A program made the position numbers and the translations under genes. Under the pieces are notes generated by a model. It worked only from the letters and a program-made list of their open reading frames with translations, was not told the origin of the DNA and did no database searches. Shown one piece after another: positions 19,401-30,270 of a DNA stretch of 64,000 nt. The stretch is taken from assembly GCA_004794785.1 (NCBI GenBank), contig SJOL01006408.1:1-64000 (forward strand), written 5' to 3'. Origin of the DNA: Opisthorchis felineus (Eukaryota > Platyhelminthes > Trematoda > Opisthorchiida > Opisthorchiidae). Numbering within the stretch: position 1 is the first letter of the stretch; every line of letters begins with the position of its first letter.

Positions 19401-22400
19401 TTAACAGTAATATTGGACCCACTCTGTGGATGTCTTCAACTGCTTGCACAACATTTTTCACAGAAGACTTTGTTACAAATTCCTCCTAGTTTCTGAATGG
19501 TTGTATTGGTCTTAGAATGTACCAGTTTACTCAGTTGCACGTTCGCGGTTTTCCCCTTGCTCATCTATCGTTTTTCTTATTTATAGACTTCAAGCGCATT
19601 CATGCTCAAGCGGCTGCAAAAATGGAATCGCTTCCACAATATTTAGAGCGTCGCTGCCAGGCTCGTAATGAAACGCGGCCTCCTTTCGCCTCTCCAATTT
19701 TTCGTGGTTACATGGGGGCCATGCGAGTGGGTAATTTAAAGGATACGATCAACACCCGTGCACCAGTACCCTTATCAGACATGACGAACAGTAATTATTG
19801 TCCAGCGAAGGTCAACTTTCCAAGAGGTTCCTCTTTGGTAGAATCGCGCAAGTTAGGTTCTCAATCTTCCGGGCGGGTGAAACCCACGCTCCCAAGTAAG
19901 CTGTATTCGAACACTTTTCGGGGTCATCACTACATACATAGACATGCTCACCGCTGAACTGCGGAGATTAAGTGTGCATGTCGAAGTACCTCTTTTTTAC
20001 GGGAGTCCCTTTTGCTCAAACATTTGCATAAATGAAAAGCCGTGATTATGGCAGCTAGTTGACTTGACAGAATGGGAAAGATCAGGTTAGTCAATTCAGT
20101 CCCGTTCATCATCATCATCATCATCATCATCGATAGCATAACATCAGTGTTCGACATTCATGCTTCGCTGCCGTACAGCCACAATTTCTTCGAGAGCCTT
20201 ATTGTGAAGGAAAAGAATAAAAGTGGACCTGGAAGGGACTTAGTACTAGCCAAACAAAATCACTCCGAGGTACCTACACCCCTAGACCCCCATTCAGGCA
20301 ATCTGGATAGAAACGGACAACGAAAACGCCACTGACATCGCCTAGCAGCCATATCTTGCAGTGTCCCCAACCAGGCGCAGTGGGAATCGCGCGGCGAGTC
20401 GCACGGACAGCACCCAGACTTTTCGTAATCTGTTTCACGACCTTCTACCAACTCCAGCATTGGCCACCTCTCGACTTCCGCCACTCTGAGTTGGGTAGGG
20501 AAAACAGCACTTTCTTCGGCAAACGATGGTTCCGCATACGCAACACACGTCCCAACCAAGGCAGCTTCTGGTGCTGGACACATTCTTCAATGGAATTTCC
20601 GGTTGCACAACCGAACACCCACGTTTTAATTTCCACGTTACGGATTCGTCCACACCAACAAACACGAGCTATGGTTCCTAGACAACGATTGTCGAACACC
20701 TGAACACAATAGCTGTTTTCGAAGTATTTGGCCCACCGATCGACGCGTTCCTCTTCATTCAAGATGGTCACTCTTTTCCGATCCTTGATGGTTTCGCTCA
20801 CAGGTAGTTTCCAGAGACCGGTCGCACGGACTAACTGAAATAATCTTCGGGCATTCCCGGCTTTCTGAGCATCTTCCATTTCCTTGGCCTTCTGTGTCCA
20901 CCACAATTCACAGTCGGCCCGCACGCTCACTTTCACTTGATGTTTGATAGTTCGTCGCACCAAGTTATGTTCGGGACCGGGTGGGATGCTTCTCCGAGAT
21001 TTAAGGAGTGCCACTGTTCGGTCTGATATCCAGTGCTTGAGCGCGGCTGGTGGTGCCGCGCCACAGGCAAAATTCCCAGCACTGTGCGAAGAGATGGCAA
21101 TCTCGACCCAATATGAGTTCACATCTGATGGTGCAGTCTTTGGAAGAGACTCTAGAAGACATTCCGGTAAACTCGTCTAACATCCGGATCTGCCAGTCTC
21201 TCAGTTGTCAAGCGATTTGTCCGCACCCTACGCGGCCCAGGAAAGCGTAGGGAGAAGCGATTCATGACGAGTGCGTGGTCGGAATCCACAACTATGTTCC
21301 GAAATGACCGGCAGTCAGTTATTGATCCGCGCCATCGGTAACTGATGACAATGTGATCGATTTGAGTTTGTGGCCGGCACGCCGTTGGAGGACACCATCA
21401 GGCCACACGACATCGGCTATCTCGGAAGTTAGTACTGCATAAAAACTTGGGGATGTCCGCTCAACACTGGAAGAGTCCCTTATACCAGGTTGGTCACTGG
21501 TTGGAGGTCTGACAAACAGTCTCCTGGTCCTCCAGGTTTGGGGGTTGGAACATGTGGCGACTTGTTCCGTAGAAATGATAATGCATTTGCATTTCCCGCC
21601 AAACGCCGCTGAATTGCGGTCAAGCTTTTGAGCCAAATGCTTTGGTTGAGGACCCTAATCGTCCGCCCGTTTAGGTGTGGACGCCCTGACAGTATCCCAG
21701 CCCACGCACAACCATGATACCTAAGTCTAACAAACTCATGCTACATCGGCCATAAGGTGTTGCAATCAGCCGGGTCGCCTTACTCGCTGCATACAGCAGG
21801 GCGGGTAAGCAAAAACAGGTTACTGCTGACGTCGTTTGCCGAAGAAAGTGCTGTTTTCCCTACCTAGCAAAGTGGTGGCTAACTCTTGACCTGGGAGAGG
21901 AGTATGAAGGAGATTGGAAACAATCTGAAACGATGACTACCCAATCGGTCCCAAACATTTTCCAGTTGATTGAGATTGGGAAGCGTTTGGGAGCTGTCGG
22001 TGCTAATCGCCTTCCACATTGCGCCTGGTTGGGGACACTGCAAGGTATGGGTGCTGAGCGATGTCAGTGGCATTTTTGTTGTCCGTTTCTATCCAGATTG
22101 CCTGAATGGGTGTCTGGGGTGTAGGCACCTCGAAGTGATTTTGTTCGACTAGCACTAAGTCCCTTCCAGGTCCACTTTTATTCTTTTCCTTCACAATAAG
22201 GCTTCCTAATAAATGATGGTTGTGCTGCAGCGAAGCATCGGTGTTGAACAGTGATGTCATGCTGTCGATGATGATGATGATGATGAACCGTGGAACGCAA
22301 GCTAAAAATGCTATGATGAAACGCCATTGCTGGCACTGACAACACTCGAGGAACTGTCTCCTTGTCTGTGCCGTCGTTTTGTCGGTGGCGAAATCAGTAT

Positions 22401-24159
22401 CTACTGGACACTTGAATACCCGAAAGAACGTGGTCAACACACCGTCTGTGGACACAAACCACTAGCACCCGATTGCTCTCCTGCCAGTGCTTTCAAGTGT
22501 TACAGAATCCATAATAATATTCCACCTTTGGGCATTCCGAAAGCAGCAGAACGTTTTTACTTGGACAGCTTGGTTTGCGATATAACAGGTCATAGCTTCC
22601 ATCCTCCAACTCACACCAGACAGTTGGTCCAAGGACATCGACACCGATCTGGAGGTAGACATCGTTTATCTCGATTACTCGGAAGACTCTGACAGTTCAG
22701 CATCACATTTTGTTGTAGAAACTGGTCAACAATAGTGCATATGGTTTTCTCCTGAACCGATTCAGATTTCATGGACCACAACGTCATAATTATTCCCGTT
22801 AGCTCGACAACGTAAAAACTTATACCACACTCCTGTAAAGGGCTCCAGTGCTCAGTGTTGATCTCCTTATATTTTTTGATATTTATCTGCGACTTGCCTT
22901 TCGACCTCCTTGCAAAATATTTGCCAACGGCATCAAGCTCTATGGAGCCATCCGTTCCGCCGAAGACCAGGCAATCCTCCAGACGGATCATTTGACCGTT
23001 TGAAAATGGTCGAAAGAGAACCAACTGCCCTTAAATGACGAAAAGTGTTGTGCGCTCCCCCTACTCCAATTCATTCTCAGCCCAACATGTGCCCACACAA
23101 CATTCACACTTTCATCGGGGAGAGCAATCTGGATTCATTGTCCAACACGAATTGCGGAATATGGATCAGTACCACAAAGTTGTTAGAACTGTCGGTGAAC
23201 ATCCCGGACCTCCGGACCATCTGAGAGAACTCTGCTTAACACCCAAGCATACACTGAGTCTGCTCCTCAAGCCTGGAACTCCTGGCTAATGCATGACAAC
23301 AGGCTGTTGGGACAAGCCCAATGAGGAACCACCAAATTGTCCATTGTTTCCCAGAACGTTAGCGAGCCTCAAACTCTACTCGGTTGACTACAGGGATTTA
23401 CGTGGTGACTCCGCAGTTGCCATCACAATCGTACACGACCACAATAACTCTAATCAATAACTGTTCACTCTAATAGGTACGAGCAACCTTTGACAACACC
23501 AACCTTTGTTTCGAGGAAGAGAATGAGATAGCTCAGTGGTTAAGGCTCGAGGTTACTGATCGGAAGGCCAGTGGTTCGAACCCAACTTCGGCATCTTAAC
23601 AGATCCCGTCCAGGCTTGGGTATCATGGCGGTACCTCGGCCCCCGTACTTTATTCGAGTGGCATAGTAGCTAGGCACCGAAAAGTGTTACAGCCGAATGA
23701 CGAATGTGAACCAGACTCGAGTTCGGTTATGCATAAACGAATGTTAGTGGATACGGGTTTTTAGATTACCTCTTGGGAACTACTAGTTTGTCTTTTGTTC
23801 TGAATGACTCTCCGTCTTTGCCGAGTTCCTTGTCACGCCTAACTTTGCTTTCCACTTTAGTTAAACGCAGTGCTTCGAATCTTCCGGCAGATAGTGCATT
23901 CGCTCGTCGAAAGGCTTACGACACCCATAGGCGGTTATCTACAACACCTGCCAAGAACACAACCGTCCCACAAAGTACCACTGTCCGAGACTCTCCTTTG
24001 AGGAACTCGAAAAATCCCGCTGCCCCTTCAGATCCACGAGTCACTTCTTTCCGAGCACATGTTGCTCTACAAAAGCAGAAGGCTGCAACCAGTGCACAGA
24101 TGAACCGCTTCATTGCGAAACGTGTACTGGTTGATACTAACCGTGGTATGCGTTCTTAA
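16445..24159 (+). CDS. NUSAP1-like nucleolar and spindle-associated protein
   Basis: Microtubule-binding mitotic protein by homology. Proposed exons: 16445-16531, 16572-16631, 16678-16923, 16966-17032, 18163-18294, 19587-19895, 23765-24159. Phases are 0,0,0,1,1,1 and every junction is GT-AG. The total is 1296 bp, 431 residues, against about 441 in the human protein. Exons 1-2 give the SAP-like N-terminus ('[19 protein letters not shown]', then '[14 protein letters not shown]'), matching the NUSAP 'SLEELDSLKYSDLQNLAK' helices. Exons 3-5 are Ser/Thr-rich linker. The exon 5/6 junction restores 'NFKRIHAQ' followed by '[12 protein letters not shown]', the strongest family block. Exon 7 has '[12 protein letters not shown]', a basic Ser/Pro-rich region and a basic helix, ending '..NRGMRS'. 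The first three introns are 40, 46 and 42 nt; the last three are 1130, 1292 and 3869 bp. Exons 5 and 6 lie in a recent duplication. Confidence 0.88.
17785..17835 (+). mobile_element. SINE 3'-end scrap in NUSAP intron 4
   Basis: 'ggcacataaatggtgttacaactgaacgattgtta' matches the SINE terminus ('ggcaccgaaagggtgttacagctgaacgac') and is followed by a TTA-rich tail. Head and body are gone or too diverged to see. Confidence 0.5.
17966..21394 (+). repeat. Segmental duplication, in-gene copy
   Basis: Downstream copy of the 1472-4891 block. It carries NUSAP exons 5 and 6 in their correct places and part of a minus-strand LINE within intron 6. Relative to the other copy it has an extra 'ttatacggagcctc' near 18830 and lacks 'ctttc' near 18022. 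After 21394 the two loci both continue as LINE endonuclease sequence, but of diverged copies. Confidence 0.9.
20106..21453 (-). mobile_element. LINE with RT deletion in NUSAP intron 6
   Basis: Minus-strand copy of the element at 3603: (CAT)n tail at 20106-20131, 3' UTR, deleted-RT ORF, and the end of the endonuclease. After 21394 endonuclease-like sequence continues to about 21453 ('cttccgagatagccgatgtc' on the minus strand, fitting 'NFRDSRCRV') but differs from the upstream copy. It then meets a plus-strand LINE 5' UTR head to head. Confidence 0.75.
20445..21122 (-). pseudogene. Second copy of the RT-deleted LINE ORF
   Basis: 225-residue frame with a translation identical to 3942-4619; the one nucleotide difference seen (4389 against 20887-20892, 'ggctttc' against 'ggccttc') is silent. 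Linker plus post-RT tail, no RT palm. Confidence 0.75.
21454..22286 (+). mobile_element. Internally deleted mini-LINE with both ends
   Basis: About 830 bp, plus strand. It starts with the LINE 5' UTR ('ataccaggttggtcactgg', 'gaggaccctaatcgtcc', as at 14352) and the beginning of the ORF ('catgctacatcggcc', 'gctgcatacagcagggcgggtaag'). It jumps near 21835 to post-RT and 3' UTR sequence ('gccgaagaaagtgctgttttccc', 'tggttggggacactgcaaggtatgg') and ends in (GAT)n at 22266-22286. Endonuclease and RT are entirely missing. It lies in NUSAP intron 6. Confidence 0.75.
22287..23523. other. Intron 6 DNA with an unrecognised minus-strand frame
   Basis: On the minus strand a 137-codon frame (23024-22611) reads '..[18 protein letters not shown]..', '..[17 protein letters not shown]..', and the neighbouring frame has '[17 protein letters not shown]'. 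This looks like decayed coding sequence of a processed copy or transposon. No family is recognised and no splice sites support a host exon. Confidence 0.35.
23524..23704 (+). mobile_element. tRNA-derived SINE just before NUSAP exon 7
   Basis: Head 'gagatagctcagtggttaag', box B GGTTCGAACCC at about 23573-23583, diverged body ('ccaggcttgggtatcatggcggtacc'), and end 'gttacagccgaatgac'. It lies in the same orientation as the gene and ends 60 bp before the exon 7 acceptor at 23764. Confidence 0.8.
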
Positions 24160-27100
24160 TGTCCCCAAATTCGTTGCTCTCTTGTGAACCGGTTGTCTGT
24201 GTATATATTAACTCCAGCTTGTTGTCGTTCCTACATCTGTTAATATTCTACGTTGTTTCATCTGTCCCAGTGATGGGCTGCTGACTCAAAAATGTACTCT
24301 CTCTTAACTCATCTCTGTCTGCATTTGTTGTGTTTCTTTCTACTTTTTCCTTCTGGCACTATGATTCATACAACAGCTTATCTGCACGTGTATATGGTGT
24401 ATCTAGCATGGTCCTTCTGCGCGCTAACTGGAGGGGCTGGGGACTGTTCTGGTGATACCGACTTATGTTTCCTAGGTGGGTCGCGTTTTTAAGCTGTGTA
24501 GATCACTCTGTGATTTGGGCTCACTTTTGGGTACCCTCATTTCTACGGAGAATTCCCTGCACGAAGGGAATTTTTCTTCAGGTCCCTCCTTTCTTTCAGG
24601 CTTTCCTAGGACGAGCGTGTCATACTTGTGGACGCTCTACCAAAAATCATTTCGCGCAAATAGTACTCGTAGACTGTTTTTGCTTATGTGTGTTCAATTG
24701 ACAATTATGAAACAGAGGTCCTCAAAAAATAATGCTGTACACAGAGTGGTCCTACTAGTTCAGATTTGTCCCACACATTCGATAGGTGACTTCCAGACGC
24801 CGCTGCAGAGGCCTTTCAAAATTATTAATGAAGTTCCATTGAAGTCGACTGGAGCAGCTGGACCTAGAGTGGTATACACTGCCTAAGCTGTTGGCATACG
24901 TATTTACAAGACTCGACTTTTTATTCGGAAGTGGTTTGTGCAGACAGACATGTGACTCAAACCTGATGTCATTTGGGACGCATACTTTGAACACTATTTT
25001 TTGTGTGGTTGATTCATCCTATCTGTCCTATGTACATATGTCCGGCCTAGACGAAGAGATAGCTTTCACGGTGACGTGGATCAAATTTATTGGGAACAAT
25101 TTTCGGAATTTCACTTCATACTCACGGACATCAGCATCGCGGCTACTTCACTGCGTAACTATCATGCGATTGATTTGACGGAAACTTTCGAATAAATAGA
25201 AGGAAATATATCAGGTAATGGGCCTACTGCTGCTCAAAGTGGCCGAACCTGTATCTACTCCCTAAGGCAGTACGAGACCCATGAGCTTTGGTTTGAAGCC
25301 ATGCTATGCAGCGTAGCTAACAGTGAAAGGAAACCGAAATCTGAGACGCAGATCATGTCTACAGCAATCATTTTATTCTGTAACCATGAATATATTCATA
25401 GTAAAACAGACACCCTTAGTGGAAAGTTATGCCTCTTAATCGGCAAGCAACCACGAACCCATTTGGCAACTTCGTTAGAAGTTCCACTATTCGTAAGTTG
25501 GATTACTCTTGTTCCAAGATGAGCAAAAGTCGCGAACATGATTGGTGATGTCACTTTTGCCAATCTGCTGCCCCTAGCCCTAGTTTAGAACTTTATTGCT
25601 GCCAAAATTTACGAAATGAAAACCACTTTAGTGCTGGATACTCTTCCACTACTGCCTCTATTTCCTGAAGAAAAACAAACAGATTTTTACAGTGATTCTG
25701 GGCGTTTCAGTCCATTTTTGCCCTGAGGCGTTAATCTTGAGCTAATCTCAATACCTGCGAAAATCGTGTAGTATGCGTCTTTATACCTGAATCAACGGTG
25801 TTTCTCACCCGATGAATTATCCAAATGAAATACCAATTTGTATCATTTTCTGTATGTTAGAAATATATTTTTATATATGTCGATGCTGATTTTAAGCACA
25901 TCGGCCAGTTTTTGTCCATAGAAATGCGTTGACTGATTGTACCAATCCTATTGCCTCTTGTGTACACGTCCTTAAAGAGATTTCCTTTTCAGATGTTGTG
26001 GACGCAGTTGACTGGCAATCGAAAGTTAGGCAGTAATCAGAGTATCACAGTGGTTAGATCGCGATTTGTGGATGAAAGAGTTTCGCAGTGTCTTTACAAG
26101 TTTTAGACTTCACCCTATTTAAGCCGACAGTGATCCGGTGGGAATATGGATTGGGCTATTGGACGGAAATCGCTCGTTGTTCTGCTTTGTAGACTGTGAA
26201 CTGGACACGTAAGCTTTGCACTCTCAGTGGCTTTTTGGATCGATTCTTCTTTCAGTGTGTCACTCATAGTACCCGCCAGTATTTGTGGTATTGTCGTGTA
26301 AGTGTTTTCCGGATCGTGGGAACCTGGTTGACGCGATTGAATTGGTGCCATTTGCTCCTCGCATATAACCTTTTGCATTCCTTCAAATGGTTCATAGATT
26401 TGCCAGTTGGCAGAATCGAGGACCTTGGCGAATATCTGGAATCAGGCAGATAGGTACAAATAAGCAATGTGCTCCAAAGTGTTCAAAGCTAACTACTTTG
26501 TCCCAATGACAGACGGTACCCGCCCTGTCAAATGCCCGTTTACGTGATGTTACTGAGCAATCCGAGATCATTGTTTGATTCCCCTATTCCGTTAACACAT
26601 TACAGTATACCATCAAGCGTGCCACTTCTAGTTTTCGAAACATTCTGGGGCCAATCTTCTTAACGATGGAGATGTAGTCGAAAACGAAGGATGAGCAGGT
26701 GTCTAGAAATTCGAATTGAATTTACGAAAAGATATTAGAAGAGAAACAGCCGAAAAGGACTGGGGATGAACCTAGCCGGTGACTTCCCATCGGAGAATCA
26801 AACTATGGTTTGTGACAGCCGGGGGAATAGCGTTTTGAAACCTTCAGAAAACTTAGTTTTCTCTCTTGGTGAGAAACACTACCAGTTTGTCGATCGAAGG
26901 CATTTCAAGTCACAAACTTAATATCCTAGAGGAAAGACGAACTTACGCGTCATCAACAAGAGGTTTGCTGAAGAATCTGGACAAAAATTCGGCAGGGGTT
27001 TCACACGGTTACCAAACTTCTACCCTTAAAACCGTGTGGTTGTATTTATCTTCATGGAAATATTCTGCATTCAATGAAACAGATCCCCTATAAACATGCA

Positions 27101-27634
27101 GCGTTCACGAGCGATTGCTTTTGGCACCCGGAAGTCAACTGATCAGTCACTTTCTCCGAATATATCCTCGAGAAGAGCATATCTTAGTTTATTTCACGGT
27201 CGAATATACAGTTTGAGGGACAGAACCGTTTGTAGAAACTTCATTAAGGATAACAAAGTCTTCTTTGAGGAATAAGCCCTATATGAGGTCAAAGCAGCGG
27301 TATTAATATGTTTACGGTTAAAAATAACTTGTCGAGAACCACTTCGAGACCAGGAATTTATTTGGGCTCCATACATGGGTTTTGTAACCTGGATGTTTGG
27401 GAGAATTTCCACCTAGCTGGACTGCTGGACTGGTCCTCACCGAGCGTAGAAGAGTGGTCTGCCATTAATTATCAGTTTCAAGATATATCTTACGGAACTG
27501 AATTGACTTATTCTTAAGTGGGGGGGTTGTAGGGGGAACTCTTGGGTGGGATACCGTCTTCCTACTCATCATCTTGCTAATGTTTCATAGGAACGTGGGT
27601 GAAGATTTAGGCAGCTAAACTTGGAACAACTCAC
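24160..27634. other. Region downstream of NUSAP, no assigned gene
   Basis: Contains the NUSAP 3' flank. An AATAAA at 25191 is the first good polyadenylation-type hexamer noticed and may be too distant. A 136-codon plus-strand frame at 24476-24886 follows an acceptor-like 'tatgtttcctag' and begins 'VGRVFKLCRSLCDLGSLLG'. It could be an exon, but no family is recognised. The rest shows only short overlapping frames. Confidence 0.35.
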
Positions 27635-27881
27635 CGCGATACCGAGTTCTACTCGTTCCTTCTCATTCGATGGTGGAATGAATGTGTTGTAGATGGAGGA
27701 GAACACCGGTCGAATAAAGATTGGTCCCCAAACTTTGGCTAGGATCACCCGGAAGAAATAGATTTGGTGGGAATATGCAATGGTGTTCAGGTAGTGCAGG
27801 TAACGTCCAATTATGACGGCAGCTGTGAACTCCAAGTCGGATAGCCGCCTCAAAATGCCATCCAAAACAGTATTGATGCAC
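27635..27881 (-). CDS. Exon with RhoGAP-like sequence
   Basis: 247-bp minus-strand exon with a strong acceptor ('gcttccttgcag') and donor (GTGAGT). It needs two bases from the previous exon and ends in phase 0. The translation runs 'CINTVLDGILRRLSDLEF', 'GRYLHYLNTIA', 'FFRVILAKVWGPIFIRPV', '..PPSNEKERVELGIA'. The pattern 'L..YL..L..IA......ILAKVWGP.FIRP' resembles the late RhoGAP domain ('NLA.VFGP.LLRP'). The catalytic arginine finger would be in an earlier exon, not found. The match is by eye only; it may be another helical domain, but a real exon is likely. Confidence 0.5.
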
Positions 27882-28469
27882 CTGCAAGGAAGCAAAACTA
27901 GAGGTGCCATTTTACAGAGGTTAATATTATTTCAGAATGGGCCCGTTCTCCAGACGTTACTAGAAGGGAGACCTAAACACTACTGACGGTCTTGACCTTT
28001 ATTTTTGCTGTTCAGTGTATTTTCCGCCCGTTTATCGTTTAACTCGTTTCTAGTTAACTTGAGACGTTCAGCTTCTCAGCATGTGTTCAATGACTTCGTG
28101 AGTGCTTTTGATTTGGTAGGCATGGAACCCAGGAAACATGCCGCTTCCTGAAGTGGCGCGAGATGCTGGTAAAGACGCCTTGACCTCATCGAACGGCATT
28201 CATCAGCAGCATTAGGAATGAGCGATGCTCGTGGACCCAGTTAATGATGTTCTGCAGTCACCGGTTGTTTTCGGCCTCTGGGCATCGCCTATTGGTGAGT
28301 GGAGATCGTAAGTTGACCAAGTTAACTCGGGTCAACTTGCATATAGCAAGCTGATCACAGTCGTCGTTAGGTGAAGGGAGCTGGGACGCTCGCCTGATTA
28401 AAAACTCTAGTAACAAACTTCTTGACCAGCTCTCTTAGACATGGTTTTAAAAATATGAGTTTAACGCAG

Positions 28470-30270
28470 CAACTCTCAATTCAATTTATCGGCAATAACC
28501 CGTGTGCCATAGGCACAATGGTTCCAGCTGCTACAGTTTCGATCACCGGAATGTGGGAGAGTGTGGGACACAGCCAAACTTCGGAGGCGATGGCACATTT
28601 GGTTACTTCGGGAACTGGGTAGCTACACGTTGAACGCGATAGCTTTGATGCATGAGTGCCACTGACTGCGCGACTGGGCCGTTTCTGCCAGTGCCATTAA
28701 CCATTGGTGAGTTGAGTCCTGGGGTCCCCATCCAGGAAGGCGGCAGTTGTCGACCCGACTAAGTTTACTGGTTAGTGTTTTCATACTTCGTTGCCAGGTC
28801 ATACACTGTCCACCTCTCGGTCGCTTCCACTCAGCACAGGGCTGGGTGAAAAGAGCCCTATGAGGCAGACGGTCTTCTGGCATGCGGAGACCTAACCAGT
28901 GTTACCTACGAAGCGTAAGTAATTCATCTATCACGGGAAAGTTCCTTCTTTCTAGAACCATCTGGCGATACTAATCCGATGTTCCACCAGACCTGACCAA
29001 TTCTTCGGAGACACCCACGGTCAAAACCTGTCATCCTTCGTATGTCCTCTGCGCGTAGGGGCCACGTCTCTGATCCATAAAGCAGTATGGATCGCACCAC
29101 CGCAGTGTAAACTCTTCCCTTGATAGACAAACTCACGTCACGTCGGCGCCATAGGTGTCGGAGGTTGGCAAAAGCTGCCCTGGCCTTTCCGATTCGAGAA
29201 GTAATCTCATCTCCAGCCAGTCCACCGGAACTTATACAACTGTCCAGGTAAACAAATTTATTTACCACGTCGATTGGCTCGCCTGCAAGCATGAGGTTTG
29301 GGTTTGATCCCACCCAGTCTTGTAGCAGCACTTTGCACTTTGCAGGTGTGAAGCGCATGCCAAACCGTGCGGCAGAGTTATTTAGGTTATTTAAAATCGT
29401 TTGCATTTGGGAAGGATCTGAACCAAGCAGAGCAATATCGTCCGCATACTCAATATCTGTGAGCGAACGTCCCGGGAGCATTTCGACTCCCGAGGTTTCA
29501 GAGGCAGGCAGAGAAATTTCAAGCAGCATATCAGTAACAAAGCTGAAGAGGAAATGGAAAGAGGACAGCCTTGTCTTACCCCACTGGACGTGGTGAACTC
29601 AGGCGAAAGTTTGCTGTATACTCGTGCGTTCCTACAGGAGTTCGCATACAGTGCCCTCATAAGGAGTATAAATTTGGAAGTGACACCTTTGATCGCCAAG
29701 CACTGCCAAAATTTCTCACGATCGGCAGTGTCAAAAGCAGATTTTAGATCATGAAATACAACCAGCGTGGGACGTTTGAAGCAGTGGCGCTGTTAAGGGA
29801 TTTGTCTCAAGGTAAATATATGGTTGATGCATCCTCGGCCAGAGAGAAATCCAGCTTGATTTTCATGAATCTGTCTCTCCCGATAATCGGTCAACCAACG
29901 CAAAATAACGCCAGACTGCACCTTAGATTCGACGGATACCAGGCTGATGCTACGATGGTTTTCGCATGACGTTCTTGCGCCTTTTTTGAAAGCTGGGCTG
30001 ACGGTCGAGGAGATCCATTCGACTGGTATTCTTCTTCTGCAGTATGGATGTTAGATTGTTCTCCAGGACCTCGTCACCTTCTCTGAAGAGTGCGGGGTAC
30101 AGACCATCCGCGCCAGGCTTCTTGTCGTGCCACAGAAACTCTGGTACTGTACAGGACAGACTGCTTAGAGGTGTGTCCAGCTGATAAGCGAGGACCAGTC
30201 GGTTGAATGATCCCATTAATTCTGATTTTACCGTCAAATCCCAACAAACCATTCGGTTTGTTCTGTCGTC
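28470..30270 (-). mobile_element. LINE with RT domain, 5'-truncated
   Basis: Minus-strand non-LTR element. RT motifs in order: 'GADGLYPALFREGDE' (about 30120), 'VFHDLKSAFDTADREKFWQ' (about 29750, catalytic Asp kept), 'TTSSGVRQGCPLS' (about 29570), 'IEYADDIALLGSD' (about 29440, catalytic YADD kept). Then the thumb ('FVYLDSCISSGG', 'ANLRHLWRRRDVSLSIKGRVY', 'LLYGSETWPLR'), and the tail ('MPEDRLPHRALF', 'CRLPGWGPQD'). The longest frame is 29529-28924 (201 codons); others are broken by frameshifts. The 3' end near 28470 shares sequence with the copy at 61015-62050. Confidence 0.85.

Noticed and set aside
26035..26105. Possible SINE head 'tcacagtggttaga'
   Set aside because: No box B or body follows; the resemblance is too short to support.
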